Source: an uncultured Blastococcus sp.
GTDB taxonomy: Bacteria > Actinomycetota > Actinomycetes > Mycobacteriales > Antricoccaceae
Direction of reading: 5' to 3'
NCBI GenBank assembly: GCA_946221975.1
Contig: CAMIGT010000045.1
Coordinates: forward strand, 1-7,859
DNA: 7,859 nt
Below the pieces are notes generated by a model. That model made no database searches. It was not told the origin of the DNA and was given only the letters and a program-made list of their open reading frames with translations. The translations under genes and the position numbers were made by a program. Shown in pieces: positions 1-5,363 of this stretch. The first letter of the stretch is position 1; each line of letters starts with the position of its first letter.

Positions 1-2
1 AC

Positions 3-287
3 CGTCCGCTCGACGCGGCGCGAGTGGTGCGCGAGAGTCTGCGTCCGGGCGGCCTGCTCGTCGCGCACCTGCCGACGATTGGGAATCCGATGCAGGCGAG
101 GCTTTATCGCGGCTCCTACGACCAAGATCCCACGCATATCTACCGTCCGAGCGGTACGGCGTTCAGCGACTTGGTCGAGTCGGCTGGGTTTCGCACGGTC
201 TGGTCGGCGTATGCGCCGTTCATCGGCGGCATCTGGCGGTGGGTGCCCGCGCATCCGGCGTACCTCGCGATCTTCGAGGCCCGCTGA
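3..287 (+). CDS. Probable class I SAM-dependent methyltransferase, C-terminal fragment (5' end outside window)
   Basis: The frame is open from the window edge, so the N-terminal SAM-binding part is missing and only about 94 residues are seen. The visible part begins with a helix and then LRPGGLLVAHLP, which is the usual post-motif of class I methyltransferases (an 'LkpGG.lv' turn leading into strand 5). Further on, HIYRPSGTAFSDLVESAGF resembles the common 'H...s...l..ll..aGF' segment near the end of the fold. A final strand ending YLAIFEAR closes the domain. The substrate cannot be told from this piece. Its TGA stop overlaps the ATG of the next gene by one base (TGATG), which implies translational coupling with the oxidoreductase downstream. 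The family call rests on short motifs only, without the glycine-rich motif I, so a different Rossmann-type protein is possible. Confidence 0.7.
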   Translation, partial: RPLDAARVVRESLRPGGLLVAHLPTIGNPMQARLYRGSYDQDPTHIYRPSGTAFSDLVESAGFRTVWSAYAPFIGGIWRWVPAHPAYLAIFEAR

Positions 288-1273
288 TGCGGCGCTGGGA
301 GGTGGCCGAGCTGGGCGACCCGCCGTCGGTCGCGCGGCTGGTCGAGGTCGCCGAGCCCGCGCGCGGCGACGGCCGTGCGCTGGTGCGGATCGACGCGGCC
401 TGCATCGGGTTTCCGGACTACCTGATGATGCAGGGGCTGTATCACGACAAGCCCGAGCTGCCGTTCGGTATCGCCGGTGAGGCCGCCGGGACGGTGGTCG
501 ACAGCGACATCGACGGCATCGAGGTGGGCTCGCGTCGCCTGGTGCTGGCTGACGCCAAGGGTGCGGGTCTGCTCACCGACCTGGTGAGCGCGTCGCCGGA
601 CAACCTGCTGCCGCTCCCGATGGACCTGCCGGTCGAGCACGGTGCGACGTTGTTTACGGCGTACCAGACGTCGTACGTCGGGCTCTTTCGCCGCGCGCGG
701 CTCGAAGCCGGCGAGATCGTGCTGATCCATGGCGCTACCGGCGGCGTCGGGATGGCCGCCGTACAGCTCGCCAAGGCCGCTGGGGCGCATGTCATCGCGG
801 TCGTCGGAGGGGGGCAGAAAGTCGATGCCGCAAGGGATTTCGGCGCTGATGAGGTCATCGACCACCGGACCACCGACTTTGTCGAGCGGGTGCGCGAGCT
901 CACCGGCGGCCGTGGGGTCGACGTCGCCTACGACCCGGTCGGCGGTGAGGTGTTTGACCAGACGCGGCGCGTCATGGCGGTCGAGGGTCGGCTGCTGGTC
1001 GTCGGGTTCGCCGGCGGCACGATCCCGTCGGCGCCGGCCAACCACGCGCTGCTGAAGAACTACAGCGTCGTCGGGTTCCGGATGCGACCGTTCCGCGAAG
1101 ACCTCGCCTACCGCGACGAGGTGCACCGCCACATCCTGCAGTGGTACGCCGAAGGCAAGATCCGCCCGCGGGTGCAGGTCTTCGAGTTCGAGGACCTCCC
1201 AGCGGCGCTCACCGAGATCGGCTCGCGCCAGGTGATCGGGCGGGTGGTCCTGCGCACGCAACCGCGTCCGTAG
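287..1273 (+). CDS. Zinc-independent MDR oxidoreductase, NADPH:quinone reductase-like
   Basis: This 328-residue protein matches the medium-chain dehydrogenase/reductase superfamily in length and layout: an N-terminal GroES-like domain (about residues 1-120), then a Rossmann domain. The dinucleotide-binding loop GATGGVG is at residues 149-155, followed by the helix MAAVQLAKAAGAHVIAVVGG. TGGRGVDVAYDPVGG (about 206-220) and GRLLVVGFAGG (234-244) are the typical quinone reductase/zeta-crystallin segments. I see no cluster of zinc-binding cysteines, so it should be a cytosolic, metal-free NADPH-dependent reductase; the natural substrate (quinone, enone or other) is unknown. I chose ATG 287 rather than the in-frame GTG at 239. 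MRRWEVAEL is a normal family start, and position 287 gives a one-base overlap with the methyltransferase stop, whereas the longer form would overlap it by 49 bases. Function beyond the family is inference. Confidence 0.9.
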   Translation: MRRWEVAELGDPPSVARLVEVAEPARGDGRALVRIDAACIGFPDYLMMQGLYHDKPELPFGIAGEAAGTVVDSDIDGIEVGSRRLVLADAKGAGLLTDLVSASPDNLLPLPMDLPVEHGATLFTAYQTSYVGLFRRARLEAGEIVLIHGATGGVGMAAVQLAKAAGAHVIAVVGGGQKVDAARDFGADEVIDHRTTDFVERVRELTGGRGVDVAYDPVGGEVFDQTRRVMAVEGRLLVVGFAGGTIPSAPANHALLKNYSVVGFRMRPFREDLAYRDEVHRHILQWYAEGKIRPRVQVFEFEDLPAALTEIGSRQVIGRVVLRTQPRP

Positions 1274-1321
1274 GATGGTCGCGGCGCTTACCCCCTTGCC
1301 TTCGAGTAGAGAGACCTGCCG

Positions 1322-1753
1322 ATGAGCCTGTCCGAAAGTGTGCTTGCCGACGACCGCCGAGAGGCGGTGATCGCCGATCTGTCAGGCGTCGTCGAAGCCG
1401 AGGTCCGAGACAAGAAGGGCATCTCTGGCACGGCGGTCAAGGCGGGTTACGCCGCCGCCAACAAGGTCGTACCCGGACTCACCGACCGCGCTTTGCAGCG
1501 AATGCTGCCGGACTTCGCGGCGGCGCTTGACCCGTTCTGGGCGGACTTCTCCGGCGGCGACTTCGGCGCCTACCTCGCCAGCCGTCAGGGCGAGGTGTCC
1601 GCGGCGTTGCTCTCGGTGACCGACCGCCGGGTGGAGGGCTCAAGCCGCGAGGCGATCAAGAAGGCGTACCGGGGGATGCGCGGCAAGGCCGAGGACCACG
1701 TGCAGGCCGCCTTGCCCCGGCTCGGTGCCGCGCTGCAGAAGCACGCCACCTGA
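1322..1753 (+). CDS. DUF6918-like small cytosolic protein
   Basis: This is a 143-residue protein with no signal peptide and no membrane helix. It is rich in Ala, Asp, Lys and Arg and probably all alpha-helical. The pattern (an N-terminal DDRREAVIADL, then VEAEVRDKKGISGTAVKAGYAAANKVVPG, then LPDFAAALDPFWADF, then LLSVTDRRVEGSSREAIKKAYRGMRG and a C-terminal AALPRLGAALQKHA) matches what I recall of DUF6918, an uncharacterised actinobacterial family of about this length. No catalytic residues are apparent. ATG 1322 is preceded by GAGTAGAGAG about 8-17 bases upstream, a weak purine-rich ribosome-binding region. It lies 48 bp after the oxidoreductase on the same strand, so co-transcription is possible. 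Its stop is one base from the stop of the opposing small membrane gene. The family label is from memory; the coding call is strong. Confidence 0.8.
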   Translation: MSLSESVLADDRREAVIADLSGVVEAEVRDKKGISGTAVKAGYAAANKVVPGLTDRALQRMLPDFAAALDPFWADFSGGDFGAYLASRQGEVSAALLSVTDRRVEGSSREAIKKAYRGMRGKAEDHVQAALPRLGAALQKHAT

Positions 1754-1754
1754 G

Positions 1755-1940
1755 CTAGCCGCTGACGGACGTCGGCGGCTTGCGCCGCAGGCTCTCCAAC
1801 AGGTCCAGTACGCCGAGGATCGCGAGCACGATGCCGAGCGGTCGCCCTTCGAACCAGAAGAACTTCAGGTCCGGGAAGCCAAACGCGAGTACGCCGCCGG
1901 CGAGGATCAATACCAGTCCGAGGATGCGCTGTCCGTTCAT
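1755..1940 (-). CDS. Small two-helix membrane protein, unknown function
   Basis: This 61-residue protein begins MNGQRILGLVLILAGGVLAFGF. Residues about 5-22 and 34-50 are hydrophobic helices separated by a short FPDLKFFWFEGRP turn. It ends in a basic RRKPPTSVSG tail, which by the positive-inside rule should face the cytoplasm, giving a hairpin with both ends inside. A good Shine-Dalgarno (AAGGTGA) sits just before the ATG, which supports both the start and real translation. The gene is convergent with the DUF6918-like gene, with a single base between their stop codons. Upstream of it lies an AT-richer stretch and then the decayed IS110 transposase, so its original promoter region may have been altered by that insertion. 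I do not recognise the family; no function is assigned. Confidence 0.75.
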   Translation of the reverse strand: MNGQRILGLVLILAGGVLAFGFPDLKFFWFEGRPLGIVLAILGVLDLLESLRRKPPTSVSG

Positions 1941-1944
1941 GCTG

Positions 1945-1951
1945 TCACCTT
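1945..1951 (-). promoter_or_regulatory. Ribosome binding site of the small membrane protein
   Basis: On the minus strand the bases AAGGTGA lie four bases before the ATG at 1940, within a wider AGAAGGTGA that pairs well with the 16S anti-Shine-Dalgarno tail. It is one of the clearest ribosome binding sites in the window and is the main support for the 61-residue gene being real. Confidence 0.65.
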
Positions 1952-1965
1952 CTTCGTCGGTGTTA

Positions 1966-2024
1966 TCGCACTACCGTGCGAAAAACATACCAACACACCC
2001 GTGCGAAAACAACCCGTGACCAAA
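1966..2024. repeat. AT-rich patch with a hairpin and repeated GTGCGAAAA word
   Basis: The 11-base word CCGTGCGAAAA occurs at 1974-1984 and 1999-2009, 25 bases apart, and a weaker copy CCGTGACCAAAA is at 2014-2025. The first copy also forms the right arm of a small inverted repeat, TCGCAC-TACC-GTGCGA, at 1966-1981. The stretch is visibly poorer in GC than its surroundings. It sits between the start of the small minus-strand gene and the point where IS110 homology begins. It could be an operator/promoter for that gene, a piece of foreign DNA brought in with the element, or the junction of a deletion. Which of these applies is not decided by the sequence. Confidence 0.4.
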
Positions 2025-2950
2025 AGTGATGCTGCGGATGCACACCTGCTCGCTGATATGGTGCGCGTTGATGTGCATCAGCTGCGCGCGATCGCGGGTG
2101 ATTCGTCGTTGTCGCAGGCGATCAAGACGCTGACGCGGGCGCATAAGAAGCTGATCTTTGAGCGCGCTCGTCATACCAATCGGTTGTCGCAAGCGTTACG
2201 GGAGTACTTCCCGGGGGCGTTGGATGCCTTCGATGATCTCAACGCCCCGGACGTGCTGGAGTTGCTGGGCAAGGCCCCTGACCCGCACTTGGCAGCGCGG
2301 CTGTCGCGTGGCCAGATCCGCGCGGCTCTCAAACGTGCGCGCCGACGCAACGTGGAGAAGAAAGCGGGCGAGATCCAGGCCGCATTGCGCGCTGAGCAGC
2401 TCGGTCGCGACGAGGTTGTCGTGGGCGCATACGCCGCGACGACGCGGGCCACGGTGGCGGTTCTGGGCACGCTCAACGAGCAGATCGCAGTCCTGGAAAG
2501 CAGGTGGAATCCCATTTTGGGCAGCACCCGGACGCTGAGATCATCACCTCTACGCCGGGGCTGAGCGATACCCTCGGCGCTCGGGTGCTTGCCGAGTTCG
2601 GTGACGATTCCGCACGCTACGCCACCGCTAAAGCGCGTAAAAACGACGCCGGTACCTCGCCGATCACCAAGGCTTCAGGCAAACGCCGCGTCGTTACCGC
2701 CCGACACGTCCGCAACGACTGGCTCTACGACGCGCTGGAACGGCAGGCGTTCTCCGCGCTGAGCGCATCACCAGGAGCACGTGCCTACTACGACGCGCTA
2801 CGCGATCGAGAGCTCGACCACGAAGCAGCGCTACGCCAACTCGCGAACCGTCTCGTCGGCATCCTGCACGGATGCCTGAAACACCACACGCCCTACGACG
2901 AAGACAAAGCCTGGCAACACCACACCGACAAGATCCCCCGCGCCGCTTGA
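2016..2950 (+). pseudogene. IS110-family transposase remnant (N-terminally truncated, frameshifted)
   Basis: Two reading frames together give most of an IS110-type transposase. The first piece starts abruptly at VTKSDAADAHLLADMV, the last acidic motif of the N-terminal RuvC-like DEDD domain. It continues through LRAIAGDS and RARHTNRLSQALREYFPGAL and a coiled, basic middle to about 2500. There one base is missing: the frame must shift from ...AVLES to VESHFGQHPDAEI (from 2504). The second piece carries the intact C-terminal IS110/IS116/IS902 domain with STPGLSDTLGARVLAEFGDD, the AGTSPITKASGK segment whose serine (codon 2675-2677) is the probable catalytic one, and LVGILHGCLKH. About the first 100 residues, with the first catalytic Asp of the family, are absent, and nothing upstream resembles them. 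An open frame does run upstream to 1725, but it only crosses neighbouring genes. The missing left end also means no bridge-RNA region can be identified. The remnant should be inactive. Confidence 0.88.
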
Positions 2951-2972
2951 CACCAAACGGCCTGGGATGTCT

Positions 2973-3013
2973 CGCCCTACTCGACCACCAATAGGCGCCC
3001 TACTCGACCACCA
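2973..3013. repeat. Two direct copies of an 18-bp REP-like unit
   Basis: CGCCCTACTCGACCACCA occurs at 2973-2990 and again, identically, at 2996-3013, separated by five bases (ATAGG). Read on the other strand the unit is TGGTGGTCGAGTAGGGCG. Its core TGGTGGTCGAG recurs at 5267-5277, and GGTGGTCGAG at 5079-5088. The pair lies 22 bp after the transposase stop and 10 bp before the end of map. It is best read as members of a dispersed intergenic repeat family next to, or at, the right end of the decayed insertion sequence. Confidence 0.65.
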
Positions 3014-3017
3014 GTGG

Positions 3018-3032
3018 CGCTCGCTACGAGCG
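3018..3032 (-). terminator. map: Short stem-loop spanning the map stop codon
   Basis: CGCTCG-CTA-CGAGCG is a perfect 6-bp inverted repeat with a 3-base loop, and the loop is exactly the TAG stop of map on the minus strand. No T-run follows, so it is not a classical intrinsic terminator. In a high-GC genome it could still end transcription or protect the 3' end of the message. It may instead be part of the adjoining REP-like repeat. Confidence 0.35.
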
Positions 3033-3791
3033 GGCGGTCATGACGATGGGGCCGTCTTCGGTGATCGCGACGGTGTGCTCGGTGTGTGCCGTACGCGACT
3101 GGTCGGCGCTACGCAGCGTCCATCCGTCCGGGTCCATGACGAGCTGGTCGGTGCCGGCCATCACCCACGGCTCGATCGCGATGACCAGCCCGGGCGTCAG
3201 CTTCATGCCGCGTCCGGCACGTCCGTCGTTGGGGACGTGCGGGTCGCCGTGCATCGTGCTGCCGACGCCGTGGCCGCCGAAGTCGGTGTTGACGCCGTAC
3301 CCGGCACCGCGCAGTACGCCGCCGATCGCGGCCGACAGGTCCCCGACCCGGTTGCCGGCCCGCGCCTGCTCGATGGCCGCATCAAGGGCCTGCGCGGTGG
3401 TGTCGATGAGCTGCTGGTCGCCAGGCTTCGGCGTACCCACCGTAAAGCTGACCGCCGAGTCGCACACCCAGCCATCGACCGAAACCGCGAAGTCGAGGCT
3501 CAGCAGGTCGCCGTCGCGCAGCTTGTAGTCGTGCGGCAGTCCATGGAGTACGGCGTCGTTGACCGAGGTGCAGATGACCTTGCCGAACGGGCGCGCCCCA
3601 AACGACGGGTGATAGTCGATATAGCAGGAAACTGCGCCGCGCTCGCGAATCATCTCGTGCGCGCGGTCGTCGATCTCCAGCAGGTTGGTGCCGACCTGCA
3701 CCTCGCGCTGCAGCGTCGACAGCACATCGGCGACGAACGCGCCGGCCGGGCGCATCTGCTCGATCTCTTTGGGGCTGAGGTACTCGATCAC
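3024..3791 (-). CDS. map: Methionine aminopeptidase, type I
   Basis: This enzyme removes the initiator methionine from nascent proteins in the cytosol, using two divalent metal ions. The 255-residue length is that of a bacterial type I enzyme without N-terminal extension. All five metal ligands are visible: D100 and D111 in LSLDFAVSVDGWVCDSAV, H174 in GGHGVGSTMHGDPHVPN, E207 in IEPWV and E238 in HTEHTVAIT. The substrate-site histidines are H83 (HGLP) and H181. I chose GTG 3791, giving MIEYLSPKEIEQMR, because homologues start at this point and the upstream in-frame residues (QND...) do not look like this family. A GAGG lies about 12 bases upstream, a rather distant ribosome binding site. It is 14 bp downstream of the membrane-protein gene on the same strand, so the two are probably co-transcribed. 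Actinobacteria often carry more than one map gene; whether this is the main copy is unknown. Confidence 0.95.
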   Translation of the reverse strand: MIEYLSPKEIEQMRPAGAFVADVLSTLQREVQVGTNLLEIDDRAHEMIRERGAVSCYIDYHPSFGARPFGKVICTSVNDAVLHGLPHDYKLRDGDLLSLDFAVSVDGWVCDSAVSFTVGTPKPGDQQLIDTTAQALDAAIEQARAGNRVGDLSAAIGGVLRGAGYGVNTDFGGHGVGSTMHGDPHVPNDGRAGRGMKLTPGLVIAIEPWVMAGTDQLVMDPDGWTLRSADQSRTAHTEHTVAITEDGPIVMTARS

Positions 3792-3805
3792 CGGATCATT
3801 CTGCC

Positions 3806-5029
3806 TCAGCCGCGCCTGCGCTGCCGTGCCGGCTGTGGTGCCCCGAGCTCGTCCGGGTGCGGCACGCTCACACTGAGCTGGTTCTGCGCCATCCCCCACG
3901 CGCTCGGAATGGCGACGGCGAAACCGATCATCACGACGCAGTACGACACCGCGATCGGCAGCACCTTCAGCAGGCCGAGTACGGCGAGCACGAGTGCGAC
4001 CGCCGCCAAGACCCACAGCAGGAGGGCGATCCAGTGGATTCCACCCAGGCGCCGGGCGAGCTTGACCCGGACCTCGTCCATCTTGGCCTTGGGCCGTGCG
4101 GGCAGCTCGCTCGCGTCGGTCAGCAACTCTCCGATCGGGATGCCGGCCGCCTGCGAGAAAGCCTGGAGCTCAACGGGATCGAAAACATCGGGTATGTCGA
4201 TGGACGGTCCTGAGTTTCCCTGGACGACAAGCCCGCGGGTAGCCCAGCGCTCGGGATTGGTCTGGGTCGTGTCGTACGGCGCGAGTCGCACGCGCTGCGA
4301 GCGGTGCGCCGACTTGGTCTTGAACAGGTCCATCACGAGCAGCTCGTTGGGTGTCGCCGTGACGGCGAGTCCCGGGACACGATCTGCGCTGCGCAATACA
4401 ACACTGGTATGCCTTGCATACCAGCGTTTCTCGCGATGGATCGCGAGCAGGATCCCCACAAGAGGAAGCAGCGCGGGCCCCGCGAAAATCCCGAGAAACA
4501 TGCCCAACCCGATTCCGAGCCGCGATCCATCCGGCAAGAACCAGCCGAAGCACAGCAGGATTCCGGCCACGACCATCCCCGCGAGCGCCCACTCTCGCGA
4601 CGGCGCGACGAACGCCGTCAGCATGCTCGTGCCAGGGCCGAGCTTGCGAGCGTCCTCGCCCAGCAGCTGGGAGTAAGGCACCCGCCCGCGGTCGAGCACC
4701 TTCAGGCCTGCGGTGTCGGCAAAGTCGCGCAGCGCGGATTCGTCGTAGATCTCGCGCTCGAGATTGCCCAACCACGCGACCGGCCGGCCCGTGCCATCGA
4801 GCAGATGCCAGCCCATGCGATACAGGCGACGCTGGGTGATGCTGCGGCGCGGCGCGGGGACCTCGGTGACGTATGTCGCGAGCGCGGTGATCCCGCCGGG
4901 CCCGATCTGGAACTCGGCTTCGTCCTCGTCGGGTACGGACGCGACCAGCCGTCCGTCGGCGTACGCCGTCAAGGTGGGTACGTCACCCCGCCCGGGCAGC
5001 GGGCGCAGCTCGGCAATCTCCTCAGCCAT
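3806..5029 (-). CDS. Four-helix membrane protein of unknown function
   Basis: This is a 407-residue protein. Residues 1-145 are soluble and acidic-to-mixed, with strand-rich stretches such as LTAYADGRLVASVPDEDEAEF and GWHLLDGTGRPVAWLGN. Two hydrophobic helices follow at about 147-165 and 170-197. A second soluble part (about 198-328) contains VPGLAVTATPNELLVMDLFKTK and RLAPYDTTQTNPERW. Two more helices are at about 331-354 and 356-380. The tail is basic (QPARQRRRG). The two soluble parts look alike in style (short beta strands that may bind or sense something), but I see no catalytic motif. ATG 5029 was preferred because the long upstream extension in the same frame runs through REP-like intergenic DNA; a G-rich GGCTGGGGG precedes it. 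It is first in a probable two-gene unit with map. I do not recognise the family, and calling it a sensor or transporter would be guesswork. Confidence 0.85.
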   Translation of the reverse strand: MAEEIAELRPLPGRGDVPTLTAYADGRLVASVPDEDEAEFQIGPGGITALATYVTEVPAPRRSITQRRLYRMGWHLLDGTGRPVAWLGNLEREIYDESALRDFADTAGLKVLDRGRVPYSQLLGEDARKLGPGTSMLTAFVAPSREWALAGMVVAGILLCFGWFLPDGSRLGIGLGMFLGIFAGPALLPLVGILLAIHREKRWYARHTSVVLRSADRVPGLAVTATPNELLVMDLFKTKSAHRSQRVRLAPYDTTQTNPERWATRGLVVQGNSGPSIDIPDVFDPVELQAFSQAAGIPIGELLTDASELPARPKAKMDEVRVKLARRLGGIHWIALLLWVLAAVALVLAVLGLLKVLPIAVSYCVVMIGFAVAIPSAWGMAQNQLSVSVPHPDELGAPQPARQRRRG

Positions 5030-5074
5030 GCCCCCAGCCTGCCAAAACCCACAACTGCTGGTCGAACCGGCACG

Positions 5075-5125
5075 AATTGGTGGTCGAGCCAGGCGAGCCC
5101 CCAGGGGCGAGCCTGAGTCGAGACC
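5075..5125. repeat. REP-like hairpin unit A
   Basis: The unit opens with AATTGGTGGTCGAG and ends with GTCGAGACC. Inside it is an interrupted inverted repeat: CAGGC (5090-5094) pairs with GCCTG (5111-5115), GCCCC (5097-5101) with GGGGC (5104-5108), and the two stems are separated by a GA/GA internal mismatch. GGTC (5082-5085) can pair with GACC (5122-5125) as the outer clamp. A degenerate copy of the opening word, TGCTGGTCGA, lies just before it at 5056-5065. This is the layout of intergenic palindromic repeats found in many copies in high-GC actinobacteria. The 45 bases between it and the membrane-protein start hold nothing else that I recognise. Confidence 0.6.
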
Positions 5126-5171
5126 TCGTGCGCTGTAAGGGATCTTGGCCAGGTTCAGAGGTACGTCACGG

Positions 5172-5250
5172 GATCTCGACTCGCTCAGGCGCTGGGCGCC
5201 TTCGCGGTGGTTCCTGAGGAGGCGCGAGGCACGAGCGCCGTCTCGAAGGG
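5172..5250. repeat. REP-like hairpin units B and C
   Basis: After a GATCTCGACTCGCTC lead comes the perfect stem AGGCGC-TGG-GCGCCT (5187-5201). Directly after it, GGTGGTTCCTGAGGAGGCGC leads into a second stem: GAG/CTC (5216-5218 with 5242-5244) and GGCGC/GCGCC (5221-5225 with 5235-5239), around a 9-base loop and again with a two-base internal mismatch. The sequence style (CTGAGGAGGCGC ... GCGCCGTCTCGAAGGGC) resembles dispersed palindromic repeats I know from other actinobacterial genomes. No RAYT-type transposase gene is present in the window. Confidence 0.55.
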
Positions 5251-5277
5251 CTCGATCACCAGTAATTGGTGGTCGAG
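5251..5277. repeat. REP-like palindrome D
   Basis: CTCGATCACCA (5251-5261) and TGGTGGTCGAG (5267-5277) form an 11-bp stem around the loop GTAAT, with one G:T pair. The right arm is the same word as in the repeats at 2973-3013 (there inverted) and at 5079-5088, which ties the two intergenic regions to one repeat family. Between this palindrome and the MFS start (5278-5363) I see no further repeat and no convincing promoter, although the MFS promoter must lie in or near this stretch. Confidence 0.6.
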
Positions 5278-5363
5278 CGCGGCAGCAGAGGACTCGCCGG
5301 GCGGGGAAGCGCTCGATCAGCATGTGGGTGGTTCGTTAGGGATGCGAAGTAAGTAGGGCCACA

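Noticed and set aside
140..1261. Long minus-strand open frame of 373 codons opposite the oxidoreductase
   Set aside because: It is the antisense shadow of a clear MDR gene in GC-rich DNA; its product is rich in Arg, Asp and His with no recognisable motif.
1271..1276. TAGGAT as a -10 promoter box before the DUF6918-like gene
   Set aside because: The hexamer fits an actinobacterial -10, but no -35 is seen at the right distance and it overlaps the stop codon of the previous gene, so support is too thin.
1725..2015. Upstream part of the open frame that runs into the IS110 remnant, possible fusion protein
   Set aside because: This part overlaps the end of the DUF6918-like gene and lies antisense to the small membrane gene, and shows no similarity to the missing transposase N-terminus.
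1941..2030. IS110 bridge RNA or left end
   Set aside because: The N-terminal third of the transposase and the true left end are missing, so no homologous non-coding region is present to judge.
3792..4016. N-terminal extension of map to 330 residues
   Set aside because: It would overlap the coding region of the upstream membrane protein and adds low-complexity Arg/Ala sequence; the family begins at IEYLSPKEIE.
2967..4676. Plus-strand open frame of 569 codons opposite map and the membrane protein
   Set aside because: It lies antisense to a complete methionine aminopeptidase and a membrane protein with clear helices; its composition (Arg/Ser/Pro-rich) is typical of a shadow frame.
5030..5323. 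N-terminal extension of the four-helix membrane protein to 505 residues
   Set aside because: The extra frame is made of REP-like repeat DNA and has no protein-like features.
5331..5363. Promoter for the MFS gene (TTAGGGATG)
   Set aside because: There is no good -10/-35 pair; the match is no better than chance in this stretch.
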